From Catellatospora citrea (GTDB lineage Bacteria > Actinomycetota > Actinomycetes > Mycobacteriales > Micromonosporaceae): 64,000 nucleotides of DNA. Below the pieces are notes generated by a model. It was not told the origin of the DNA. It saw only the letters and a list, made by a program, of their open reading frames with translations, and searched no databases. Every line of letters starts with the position of its first letter. Position 1 is the stretch's first letter. The DNA lies in assembly GCF_003610235.1 (NCBI RefSeq), contig NZ_RAPR01000001.1, forward strand, positions 7,378,001 through 7,442,000, written 5' to 3'. The translations under genes and the position numbers were made by a program. Shown here in pieces: positions 25,238-32,868 of this stretch.

Positions 25238-25967
25238 CCTCGCCCTCATCCGGCTCAACCTGGCCCTGCTGGCGGCCGAGCCCGGCGCGGTGATCAGCCG
25301 CATCGGCATGCCGCTCGTGATGATCACCGTGTTGCGCCCGCTCTACCGCGCCGCCATCGGCGACCAGGGCACCACCCACGCGGTCACCGGCATGCTGGTG
25401 CTGTTCTCGCTGCTGGGCCTGTCCATCGTCGGCGGCTCGCTGCTCACCGAACGCTCCTGGCACACCCTGGACCGGCTGCGGGCCACCCCCGCGTCGCCGG
25501 GGCAGATCCTGACCGGCAAGGCGGTCGCGCTCGGCGGCGTGCTGCTGGCGCAGCAGGCGGTGGTGCTCGGGTACGGCGTGGTCGCGCTCGGGCTGCGGGT
25601 GGCCCGCCCGGACCTGCTGGCCCTGGCGGCCCTGGCCTGGGCGGTGACGCTCCTGCTGCTCGGCGCTGCCGCGGCGATGACGGTACGCAGCCACAGCGAG
25701 CTCGGCGCCGTCAACGACCTCGGCGCGCTGCTGCTGTCCACGCTCGGCGGCGCGATGGTGCCGCTGTCGCTGCTGCCCGGGTGGGCGCAGACGATCGCGC
25801 CCGCGTCCCCCGGTTACTGGGCGCTGCAGGCGCTCGGCGGCGCGGCGACCGGCGACCCGTCCGCCGTGCTGCACGGCGTCGGCGTGCTGCTGCTCGTCGC
25901 GCTCGCCGCAGGCCTGTACGCCGCCTGGCGCATGAACCGCGGCTGGGGCCGCAGCCGCCTGCTCTGA
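25230..25967 (+). CDS. ABC-2 type exporter permease
   Basis: 245 residues from an ATG at 25230 that overlaps the ATPase stop by 8 bp. Six hydrophobic segments are visible, with the cytoplasmic E-R-S-W-x-T-L-D-R-L-R-A-T-P coupling motif typical of ABC-2 permeases (DrrB-like). It forms the membrane channel of the exporter with the preceding ATPase. A short repeat CTCTGA/TCAGAG joins its stop to that of the convergent ATPase gene. Confidence 0.9.
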   Translation: MRSLALIRLNLALLAAEPGAVISRIGMPLVMITVLRPLYRAAIGDQGTTHAVTGMLVLFSLLGLSIVGGSLLTERSWHTLDRLRATPASPGQILTGKAVALGGVLLAQQAVVLGYGVVALGLRVARPDLLALAALAWAVTLLLLGAAAAMTVRSHSELGAVNDLGALLLSTLGGAMVPLSLLPGWAQTIAPASPGYWALQALGGAATGDPSAVLHGVGVLLLVALAAGLYAAWRMNRGWGRSRLL

Positions 25968-25983
25968 TGCGTGAATCTCAGAG
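25962..25983. terminator. Short convergent hairpin, stop to stop
   Basis: CTCTGA (containing the permease stop) pairs with TCAGAG (containing the stop of the DUF5925 gene) across 10 bases. It is short, so its function as a bidirectional terminator is uncertain. Confidence 0.3.
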
Positions 25984-27060
25984 GTAGCAGCCGGTGGACG
26001 GTTCGGGTGTGAGCTGGACCAGGTCGCGGTCGCCGCGCTGGATGGCGAACAGCTCCGCCAGCGTGGCGCCGGACGAGCTGAGGCCCGCCGTGCTGCCCAG
26101 CCAGGCGCTCGCCTGGGCGAAGGGCAGCGGGCCGACCTCGATCTGGGCCAGGCAGCGGCCCGGGCGCACCACGGCCGGGTGCAGCTTGTTGAGCGGTTCG
26201 TTGGTAGTGAGCCCGACGAGCACGTCACGGCCCTGCGCGAGCAGGCCGTCGGTCAGGTTCAGCAGGCGCGACAGCGCCTGGCCGCTGGACGCCTTCGCGG
26301 CCGAGGAGATCAGCTCGTCGCAGTCCTCGACCAGCAGCAGCCGCCAGCGCCGCTCCTCCTGCTCGTCGTCGCCGATGGCGACCTCCATCAGGTAGCTGGA
26401 GTCGTGGAACAGGTGCTCCGGGTCGAGCACGCAGTCGACCTGGCACCACGACGACCACGCCCGCGCGAGCGCGCGCAGCGCGGTGGTCTTGCCGGTGCCG
26501 GGCACGCCGTGCAGCAGCAGCAGGCGGCCGCTGATCGAGTCGGGCGTGAGCGTCATCAGGCGTTCCAGCGAGCCCGCGACGTCGGCGGAGTAGTTGTCCC
26601 GGATCGCGTCCCACGACGGTGTGGTGATCGGCCGGGTGCTGCGCTGCGCGCCGCGCTTGGCCGAGTGGTGCCAGAAGCCCATCGGCACCGTGTCGGCGCG
26701 CTCGACGTGGTCCTCGCGCGCGTTGCGCGTGGCGGCGTCGAGGATGCGCAGCGCCAGCTCCTCGGTGGTCGCGGTGACGGTGACCTCGGCGACGCCGCCG
26801 CGCCAGCGTGCGGCGCGCAGCGTCCAGCCGTCGCCCGCGGCGAGGTGGCTGCGCAGGCCGTCGTCGGTGGCCACGCGCAGCACCCGCCCCTCCTCCGGCA
26901 GCAGGTTGGCGTCCTTGCGGACGCGGGGCAGGCGGGCGGTGTGGGCGTACGGCTGCTCGCCCGTGCTGAACGGGGCGAGGATCATCGCGTCGACGACGTC
27001 CCGAGGAGTGTCGGAGTCATCAAGGGTGAGGTTGGTCGACAGCTGTGGCAGAGTGCCCAT
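25978..27060 (-). CDS. DUF5925 / AAA ATPase
   Basis: 360 residues from an ATG at 27060. The N-terminal half (L-T-L-D-D-S-D-T-P-R-D-V-V-D-A then S-T-G-E-Q-P-Y) matches the actinomycete DUF5925 domain. The C-terminal half is an AAA module with Walker A GVPGTGKT (185-192), Walker B V-E-D-C-D-E (244-249) and a sensor/arginine-finger segment H-P-A-V-V-R-P-G-R-C. It resembles CbbX-type or proteasomal-type remodelling ATPases, but its client is unknown. It is widely conserved in Streptomyces and relatives, which argues for a housekeeping rather than mobile role. It is a single gene. Confidence 0.85.
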   Translation of the reverse strand: MGTLPQLSTNLTLDDSDTPRDVVDAMILAPFSTGEQPYAHTARLPRVRKDANLLPEEGRVLRVATDDGLRSHLAAGDGWTLRAARWRGGVAEVTVTATTEELALRILDAATRNAREDHVERADTVPMGFWHHSAKRGAQRSTRPITTPSWDAIRDNYSADVAGSLERLMTLTPDSISGRLLLLHGVPGTGKTTALRALARAWSSWCQVDCVLDPEHLFHDSSYLMEVAIGDDEQEERRWRLLLVEDCDELISSAAKASSGQALSRLLNLTDGLLAQGRDVLVGLTTNEPLNKLHPAVVRPGRCLAQIEVGPLPFAQASAWLGSTAGLSSSGATLAELFAIQRGDRDLVQLTPEPSTGCYL

Positions 27061-27138
27061 ACGTCGATGATCTCGCAATTGGACCTGCGCACATAGCAGT
27101 TTTCCGGCCCCGTCGCCCGCGCTGAGCGTGCGCCGCGC

Positions 27139-28602
27139 TCAGATCCCGAGTTTCGCCCACGGCCCCCAGATCGCGAACGTCATCCCGTGTATGGCCAGCA
27201 CGTTCACGAACAGCGTGTGCCCGTCCGGGCTGAACGCGCAGCCGGCGAACTCGTCGGCCTCGCGGGACACCCCGGCGCGGTTGGTGAGCCGGTTGAGCGC
27301 GATGTCGAGCACCTGCCCGTGCCGGGTGAGCCCGCGCACGTAGTTGTTGTTCGCGCCGTCCTCGCACAGGATGAGCGTGCCGTTGGGGCTGGTGGTGATG
27401 TTGTCCGGGAAGTCCAGTCCGTCGACGGCGGGGGCCTGGTAGACCAGCCGGAGCACCTGCTCCGCGCAGTGGTAGGCCCAGATCTGGCCGTGGCCGTTGC
27501 CGTAGCCGCTGTCGAAGGGCCCGTCGTCCTTCTCCGGCCGGCCGCCGCCCTGCGTGGAGGTGAAGAAGACGACGCCCTGCCGGAAGGTCGAGCCCTCCAG
27601 GCGCGAGAACAGCGCCGCCCCGCCGTCGCGGCCCTGGTCGCCCACGTGGCGCAGCGCCTTGTGCTCGCTCGTCGGCGCGGGCACGCCCGCGGTGTACGGG
27701 AAGCTCGGCGCCGGATCGTCGATGTCGACCCAGGTGACCGGGAAGACCGCGCCGGGCTCCTGCGCGCCGGCGAGGTCCAGGCGGGGGCGGCCCTTGACCG
27801 CCAGCGCCTGCAACCGGCCCCCGTCGGCGATGCCGCGCCCGTCGGTGCGCAGCGGGTCCGGCGCCCGCGGCGGCAGGTAGCGGTAGAAGCAGCTGGCGAA
27901 GGCGAAGTTGTCCTCGGTCAGGTAGAGCGCGCCGCCGGCGGGGTCGTACGCCACCGACTCGTGCGCGAAGCGGCCCGCCGCCATGATCGGCCGTGGCTCG
28001 ACGGTGCCCTGCGCGGGCACCTCGAAGATGAAGCCGTGCCGCTCCCGCAGCTGGTAGTTGCCCAGCCCGGCCACGTCCGGGCCGTGCACGGTCTCCTCGC
28101 AGCTGATCCACGTGCCCCACGGCATGCGCCCGCCGCAGCAGTTGGTGTGCGTGCCGCTCAGGCTGGTGTGCGAGCGCACCACCTCGCCGTACCGGGTCAC
28201 CTCGATCGTGGTCGCGCCGCCACCGGCCGCCGGGTCGTACGTGACGTTGCCCGGCCCGAACGCCGACCCGGTGACCTTGACCTCGTGGTTGCGCACCAGG
28301 ATCGTGTTGCCGCCCGGCGCCTGGAACGCGCCCATGCCGTCGTGGCTGCCCGGCAGCCGGGAGCCGTCGTCCAGCACCACCGGCCACTCCGTGTCGTGAA
28401 AGGAGCGGTAGGCGAAGCCCTCGGGCACCCACAGCCGCGCCACACCGTCGCGCAGGTCGGCGGTCGGCGCGAGCTTGATCCGTGACGGCGGCTGCGGCGG
28501 TGCGCTCTGGCGGGCCAGGAAGCCGCTGAAGGGACCGGCGGCGAACAGCCCGCCCGCCACGGCCGCACCGCCGAGCAGCGAACGCCGTTTGATCACCATC
28601 AT
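27139..28602 (-). CDS. PhoX/DUF839 family secreted phosphatase
   Basis: About 487 residues from an ATG at 28602, with GGAAG eight bases upstream; a GTG at 28611 is also in frame. The N-terminus has a Tat signal (K-R-R-S-L-L-G-G-A-A-V-A-G-G). The body shows PhoX blocks: R-N-H-E-V, N-C-C-G-G-R-M-P-W-G-T-W-I-S-C-E-E, V-A-Y-D-P-A-G-G-A-L-Y-L-T-E-D, and S-P-N-G-T-L-I-L-C-E-D near the end. PhoX enzymes are Ca/Fe-dependent alkaline phosphatases releasing phosphate outside the cell. Some DUF839 members have unproven activity, so catalysis is inferred. It is a single gene. Confidence 0.85.
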   Translation of the reverse strand: MMVIKRRSLLGGAAVAGGLFAAGPFSGFLARQSAPPQPPSRIKLAPTADLRDGVARLWVPEGFAYRSFHDTEWPVVLDDGSRLPGSHDGMGAFQAPGGNTILVRNHEVKVTGSAFGPGNVTYDPAAGGGATTIEVTRYGEVVRSHTSLSGTHTNCCGGRMPWGTWISCEETVHGPDVAGLGNYQLRERHGFIFEVPAQGTVEPRPIMAAGRFAHESVAYDPAGGALYLTEDNFAFASCFYRYLPPRAPDPLRTDGRGIADGGRLQALAVKGRPRLDLAGAQEPGAVFPVTWVDIDDPAPSFPYTAGVPAPTSEHKALRHVGDQGRDGGAALFSRLEGSTFRQGVVFFTSTQGGGRPEKDDGPFDSGYGNGHGQIWAYHCAEQVLRLVYQAPAVDGLDFPDNITTSPNGTLILCEDGANNNYVRGLTRHGQVLDIALNRLTNRAGVSREADEFAGCAFSPDGHTLFVNVLAIHGMTFAIWGPWAKLGI

Positions 28603-28663
28603 CGCGCTCACTTCCGTGCGTCGAGGGAGCTACGGAGGTGCAACGAGCGAACCACCCGCATGA

Positions 28664-29005
28664 TCACGCATCGACGACGGCGGAGGTCCCTCCGTGCGCG
28701 GCCATCCGGTCGAGCACCTTGGCGGCCTTGGCCGCCAGCACCTCCGCCGGGTCGAAACCCAGGCTCCGGATCGCCACGAACGACGCCAGCGCCACGTCGG
28801 CGAGCTCGTCGGCGACCTCGCGGGGGGTGTGCGTGACGCCCTTGCGGGGGTTCTGGCCCTGCACGCCGATCCAGGCGCTGGCCGCCTCGCCCGCCTCCTC
28901 GGTCACCTTGAGGATGCGCATGGTCTGCTGCTGCGGTCCGTTGCCGTGGTGCGTGTCCAGCCACCGCACCGCCGCGTCCACCGCCCGCCGGCTCGTCTCG
29001 TCCAC
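28664..29005 (-). CDS. MazG-like nucleotide pyrophosphohydrolase
   Basis: 113 residues from a GTG at 29005 (GTG at 29014 adds three residues). The metal-binding motifs E-E-A-G-E-A and E-L-A-D-V are in the spacing of MazG/RS21-C6 all-alpha NTP pyrophosphohydrolases. These enzymes clear non-canonical or excess NTPs to the monophosphate and may lower ppGpp or damaged nucleotides. There is no Walker motif or second domain. It is single and divergent from the sliding-clamp paralogue. Confidence 0.82.
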   Translation of the reverse strand: MDETSRRAVDAAVRWLDTHHGNGPQQQTMRILKVTEEAGEAASAWIGVQGQNPRKGVTHTPREVADELADVALASFVAIRSLGFDPAEVLAAKAAKVLDRMAAHGGTSAVVDA

Positions 29006-29086
29006 CGGCCGCACGCTACCCGCCCCGCCGCCTCTGGCCGCGGCGGTGCGCTGCGGTGCGGTGCGGTGCGCCGCAAGGTCATCGGA

Positions 29087-29156
29087 CTTGCCAGGCAATC
29101 GTGCGTATCTTGAGCCCGCATTCGCCCACCTGCCAGGCAAATCGAACGATCTTGAG
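29087..29156. repeat. Tandem imperfect 27-bp intergenic repeat
   Basis: TGCCAGGCAA (29089-29098 and 29131-29140) is repeated with a 42-bp period, each copy followed by a near-identical A/T-C-G-N2-C-G then ATCTTGAGC. TGCCAGGCAA is itself nearly palindromic. A related core occurs as a long hairpin at 40255-40313. It lies between the divergent MazG and DnaN-like genes. Confidence 0.5.
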
Positions 29157-29221
29157 CGTGCGCCGCGCCGCGTCGCGTCGCCGCGGGGCGGGATCGGGAC
29201 GACGGTGTCGTACCCGGTGGT

Positions 29222-29227
29222 TAGCGT
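29222..29227 (+). promoter_or_regulatory. -10 box of leaderless DnaN-like gene
   Basis: TAGCGT is followed by seven bases and the ATG. No ribosome binding site is seen. This fits the TANNNT-N6/7-RTG layout of leaderless actinobacterial genes. Confidence 0.4.
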
Positions 29228-29234
29228 GCGGGCC

Positions 29235-30362
29235 ATGTCGTTGGATGTGACGGTCGGGACGGGTCCGCTGGCCGAGGCGGCGGCGCAGTTGCTGCGGCTG
29301 CTGCCGGTGCGGGCGCACCAGCCGGCGCTGGCCGGGGTGCTGCTGCGGGCCGACGCCGAAGGGCTGGAGCTGGCCGCGTCCGACGGCGAGGCGTGGGCGC
29401 GGGTGCGGGTGAACGCCACCGCGCACACCGACGGCGAGGCGGCGGTGTCGCGGCGCGCGCTGGCCGACACCCTGGCCACGCTCGACGCCCCGCAGCTGCG
29501 GCTGTGCACCGAGGGCGCGCGGCTGGCGGTGCGCACCGACCGGGCCCGCTTCGCGCTGCCCCGGCTCGACCTCGACAGCTTCCCCCGGCCGCCGCAGGCG
29601 CCCGCGGCGGTGGGCGTGCTCGCCGGCGCGGACTGGCGGGCCGCCGCCGCGGTGGCCGGCGCCGCCTCCCGCGAGGACGCGCTGCCGCTGTTCACCGCGG
29701 TGCGCATGCGCTCGGCGGGCGCGGTCGTCTCGATGCTGGCCACCGACCGCTTCCGGCTCGCCGCGGCACGGCCGGCCTGGTCGCCGGAGCCCGGGGCGGA
29801 GCTGGACGTGCTGGTCCCGGCGGCGCTGGTGGCCGAGCTGGGCCGCCAGGCGGGCCGGTCGGCCGAGGTGCGGCTGCACGCCGAGGAGGGCCGGTTCGCG
29901 CTGTCCTGGCTCGGCTGGACGGTCGGCACGACCTCTCTGGCGGTGGCCTTCCCCGACCGCCAGCTCGACCAGCTGCTGACGGCGCAGGCAGAGGCGACGG
30001 TCCGAGTGGACGCCGACGAGCTGGCCGCCGCGGTCGGCCGCGCGGCACACTACGCCGGGCCGCGCGGCGCGGTCACCCTCGAACTCGGCGACGGCGAGCT
30101 GTGCGTGCGGGGCAGCGACCCCCTGTCCGGGGAGTCGTCCGAGACGCTCAAGGCCGACCTGCTGGGCGACCGGCTGACCCGGCAGTATCAGGCCCGCTAC
30201 CTGCTCGACGCGCTGCGCCCGTTCGCGGGACGCCAGGCGCGCCTGGAGATCCAGTCCGCACTGCGGCCCACCGCGTTCACCGCCGCGTCACCCGAGCCGG
30301 GCGTCGACCTGCGCTACCTCGTCGTGCCCCTGCGCCCAGCGGACACGACCCACCACGCCTGA
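29235..30362 (+). CDS. Divergent DNA polymerase III beta-clamp (DnaN) paralogue
   Basis: 375 residues, the length of a beta clamp. Three clamp-like domains can be followed: the A-D-A-E-G-L-E-L-A-A-S-D-G-E-A strand pair near 38-52, the middle-domain F-T-A-V-R-M-R-S then M-L-A-T-D-R-F-R-L-A (about 155-178), and the C-terminal Y-Q-A-R-Y-L-L-D-A-L ending in Y-L-V-V-P-L-R. The last motif corresponds to the canonical Y-x-x-M-P-x-R-L tail but is altered. Replication clamps sit beside dnaA, so this is an extra copy, perhaps for a repair polymerase. It is Ala-rich and fast-evolving. No polymerase gene is adjacent. Confidence 0.85.
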   Translation: MSLDVTVGTGPLAEAAAQLLRLLPVRAHQPALAGVLLRADAEGLELAASDGEAWARVRVNATAHTDGEAAVSRRALADTLATLDAPQLRLCTEGARLAVRTDRARFALPRLDLDSFPRPPQAPAAVGVLAGADWRAAAAVAGAASREDALPLFTAVRMRSAGAVVSMLATDRFRLAAARPAWSPEPGAELDVLVPAALVAELGRQAGRSAEVRLHAEEGRFALSWLGWTVGTTSLAVAFPDRQLDQLLTAQAEATVRVDADELAAAVGRAAHYAGPRGAVTLELGDGELCVRGSDPLSGESSETLKADLLGDRLTRQYQARYLLDALRPFAGRQARLEIQSALRPTAFTAASPEPGVDLRYLVVPLRPADTTHHA

Positions 30363-30433
30363 CCGCAGCTCAACCACGCCGACCGCCCGACCCGGCCGCC
30401 GCATCGCCCGAGCGCTGGCGCCATGCGGTTCCT

Positions 30434-30493
30434 GCAGTTTCGGGGAAAATCCATGAATCGACGTCCCCTTACGCGCACTTTCCCCGAAACTGC
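30434..30493. terminator. Convergent 15-bp inverted repeat
   Basis: GCAGTTTCGGGGAAA pairs perfectly with TTTCCCCGAAACTGC over a 30-base loop. It fills the gap between the convergent DnaN-like and Nudix genes and probably ends transcription from both sides. Confidence 0.55.
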
Positions 30494-30506
30494 GGGACCA
30501 GCAGGA

Positions 30507-31055
30507 TCACAGCGGCGGGGCGGTGCCGGCGGCGCGTTGTTCGGTGGCGAGGGTGAGCAGTTCGGGGTACCAGGGGCCGTCGGTGAGGAGGAGGCGGCGG
30601 GCCTCGTCGAGGGGGTGGGCGCGTACCTCCAGGACGGTCTCGCCGTCGTCGGGGTTGTCGGGGGCGCCCTCGATGCTCACCTCGGCGAAGCACCACAGCC
30701 AGGCCTTCTCCGGGTGCGGCTGGTGCGGCCGGTACGGCGCGGGCAGGTCGGACACCGCGTGGTGCGCGCCGATGACGTGCAGCGGGCCGCGCAGCACCGC
30801 GCCGGCCTCCTCACGCAGCTCGCGGGCCGCACACGCGGTGACGCTCTCGTCGGGCTCGCGGGTGCCGCCGGGCAGGAACCACACGTCGCGGGCGTCCCGG
30901 CAGAGCACGATCCGGTCCCCGGCGAAGCCGACGACGTGCACGTTGGTGACGAGTCGGTCCTCGGGCGCGGTGGTGGAGAACCGGCAGTCGACGCCGGCCC
31001 ACTCCCAGCGCTGCGGGGCGAACAGCAGCGGAAAACGGTCATGAGGGGATGCCAC
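30507..31055 (-). CDS. Nudix hydrolase
   Basis: 182 residues from a GTG at 31055. The box G-G-T-R-E-P-D-E-S-V-T-A-C-A-A-R-E-L-R-E-E-A-G-A matches the full Nudix consensus, giving intact Mg-binding Glu residues. It is soluble, with a C-terminal half rich in Trp and Asp. The substrate is a nucleotide derivative but cannot be named. The next Nudix gene upstream ends 24 bp away on the same strand, so the two probably form one transcript with the membrane protein before them. Confidence 0.87.
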   Translation of the reverse strand: MASPHDRFPLLFAPQRWEWAGVDCRFSTTAPEDRLVTNVHVVGFAGDRIVLCRDARDVWFLPGGTREPDESVTACAARELREEAGAVLRGPLHVIGAHHAVSDLPAPYRPHQPHPEKAWLWCFAEVSIEGAPDNPDDGETVLEVRAHPLDEARRLLLTDGPWYPELLTLATEQRAAGTAPPL

Positions 31056-31079
31056 GGCCGGATCGTACCGGCGTGCGGC

Positions 31080-31958
31080 TCAGGACAGGGGGTTCGTGGC
31101 GGGGACGGCGAGCAGGTCGAGGAAGGCGTGCTGGGTGTTGCCGGTGTCGCGCAGCAGCTCGCGGGCCTTGGCCACGGGGATGAAGCGGCAGGTGACGACC
31201 AGGCCGGTGTCCCAGACGCCGGGGTCGCCGATGACGGTGTGCCGCCACTGGGCGCGGTCGTCGTCGGTGCGCAGGTGGAAGTAGACGTTCAGGTACGGCC
31301 GGCGGGTGTCGGCGAACCGGCCGCTCTGCACGCCCACGACGCTGAGCACGGACAGCGCGCCGGACACGCCGGTCTCCTCGTACGTCTCCCGGACCATCGC
31401 GTCGTTGAGCAGCTCGCCCCGCTCGACGCCGCCGCCGGGCAGGTGCGTGCCGGGCGTGTCCGGATACTCGAAGATCAGCACTTCCAGCGCGTCGTTGGCG
31501 CCGCGCGTCACGTAGCCGGTGACGCGCACCCGGGTGGGCCGGTGCGCGCCGATGCCGCTGACCGAGACGAACAGCCCGACCTGCACCAGCGTGACGAGCA
31601 GCGCGCCGACCGCCCACCACAGTGCGAAGTCGCCGAGCACCGACGCGACGACCAGGCCGAGCCCGAGGCCGCCCGCGATGGGCGCGGTGACCTGCCACCA
31701 CAGCGGCGCGGCGGCCAGCCGGCGGCGGTCCCGCCAGATCCACCACCAGGCCAGCGCGGATCCGGCCAGGGCCAGCACCGCGCCGACCGTGTCGAGCAGG
31801 CCGGGGCCGTGCGCGTCGCTGAACGAGATCAGGCGGGGCCCGTCGTCGGGCAGGGCCAGCAGCAGACCGCCCAGCAGGGTGCAGACCGCCCAGGCGGCGA
31901 TGATGTGAGCACGGCGCACCTTGGGCTGCTCCTCCACTGACGACGGTGGTTGCACCAT
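31080..31958 (-). CDS. Membrane-anchored Nudix hydrolase
   Basis: 292 residues from an ATG at 31958. Four hydrophobic helices occupy roughly 18-140 (for example W-A-V-C-T-L-L-G-G-L-L-L-A-L and F-A-L-W-W-A-V-G-A-L-L-V). A Nudix domain follows with G-G-G-V-E-R-G-E-L-L-N-D-A-M-V-R-E-T-Y-E-E-T-G-V, the complete box. A membrane-tethered Nudix domain is unusual and suggests work on a membrane-linked or transported nucleotide compound. It sits 11 bp downstream of the 260-residue membrane protein and 24 bp upstream of a soluble Nudix gene, forming a tight three-gene run divergent from lysX. Confidence 0.85.
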   Translation of the reverse strand: MVQPPSSVEEQPKVRRAHIIAAWAVCTLLGGLLLALPDDGPRLISFSDAHGPGLLDTVGAVLALAGSALAWWWIWRDRRRLAAAPLWWQVTAPIAGGLGLGLVVASVLGDFALWWAVGALLVTLVQVGLFVSVSGIGAHRPTRVRVTGYVTRGANDALEVLIFEYPDTPGTHLPGGGVERGELLNDAMVRETYEETGVSGALSVLSVVGVQSGRFADTRRPYLNVYFHLRTDDDRAQWRHTVIGDPGVWDTGLVVTCRFIPVAKARELLRDTGNTQHAFLDLLAVPATNPLS

Positions 31959-31969
31959 ATCGGCCCGCC

Positions 31970-32752
31970 TCACCGTTGTGGGGGAGCGTCGTGGTGTCCG
32001 GCCAACAGCTCCTGGAACCAGATCTTCGCCTTGATGGCGGGCCGGCGCAGCTGGGTCTCCCGCCAGGTGGACCGGGCCAGCTTCGCCTGGGCCCGCGGGG
32101 TCGGCCGCAGGTAGCGCCAGCGCGCCCAGGGGGAGTGCGGGCGGGCCAGCCGGATCGCACCGACGATCAGCAGCACCGGGACGAACAGGCCGATCAGCCC
32201 GGTCCAGATCTTGCCCTTGACCAGGGTGAGCAGCACCAACCCCAGGTGGGTGGAGGCGATCGCGCCGGCGATCAGCCAGCCGACCCCGCCCGCGGCGGCG
32301 GCGCGCAGCATCAGGGAGTCGATTCCCGCCGGTCGGATGCCCAGCACCAACAACCCGGTCACCGCGACCGCCACGAACACCGCGTCGATCGAGGTGCGGC
32401 CCTTCTCCGACCAGTAGACGTCCTCCAGGTGCAGGATCAGCGCGAACTCGTCGAGCACCAGGGCCGAGCCGATGCCGAACAGGGCGGCGAGCACCGACCG
32501 CCAGAACACGTACTCGTCCGGCACGACCAGCGCGGCCACGCCTGCCACCAGCATGAACACCACGCCGAAGACGACGTGGTGGATGTGCAGGCCGCCGCCG
32601 GGGGTGACGTTGCCGGGCCACCACTTCACCTGTGCCCGGATCATGCGCACCGAGCAGCGGATGAAGACGAACCCGAAGATCACCCCGGCGAAGAAGCAGA
32701 ACAGGGGCAGGCGGCCGGTCTCCACGACCGTGCGGTGGAACCAGTCGGACAA
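31970..32752 (-). CDS. Integral membrane protein, unknown function
   Basis: 260 residues from a TTG at 32752; no ATG or GTG start fits better, so the start is uncertain. Six hydrophobic helices are visible, with a conserved-looking H-I-H-H-V-V-F-G-V near residue 55 and E-D-V-Y-W-S-E-K-G-R loop. The histidine cluster could bind metal or lipid, which is inference. The tail is basic. It is the first gene of the run with two Nudix genes and is divergent from lysX with only 116 bp between, so it may act in the same envelope process. Confidence 0.75.
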   Translation of the reverse strand: MSDWFHRTVVETGRLPLFCFFAGVIFGFVFIRCSVRMIRAQVKWWPGNVTPGGGLHIHHVVFGVVFMLVAGVAALVVPDEYVFWRSVLAALFGIGSALVLDEFALILHLEDVYWSEKGRTSIDAVFVAVAVTGLLVLGIRPAGIDSLMLRAAAAGGVGWLIAGAIASTHLGLVLLTLVKGKIWTGLIGLFVPVLLIVGAIRLARPHSPWARWRYLRPTPRAQAKLARSTWRETQLRRPAIKAKIWFQELLAGHHDAPPQR

Positions 32753-32868
32753 CGTCCCACCCCCGCCTCCATACCTGAGCTTTCATCGTATTTGCTGCGT
32801 TAAGTGTAGTGAGTGCCATATGTTCGTGTTGACGGCCCGGATACTTCGCCGACGAGACGAGGTGGCAC

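Noticed and set aside
29087..29156. Repeated units that could suggest a short CRISPR array
   Set aside because: Only two imperfect copies with one 'spacer', no cas genes and a related hairpin elsewhere.
28664..29929. Long version of the MazG-like gene reaching into the clamp gene
   Set aside because: The upstream part is low-complexity antisense of the DnaN-like gene; the family domain starts at about 29005.
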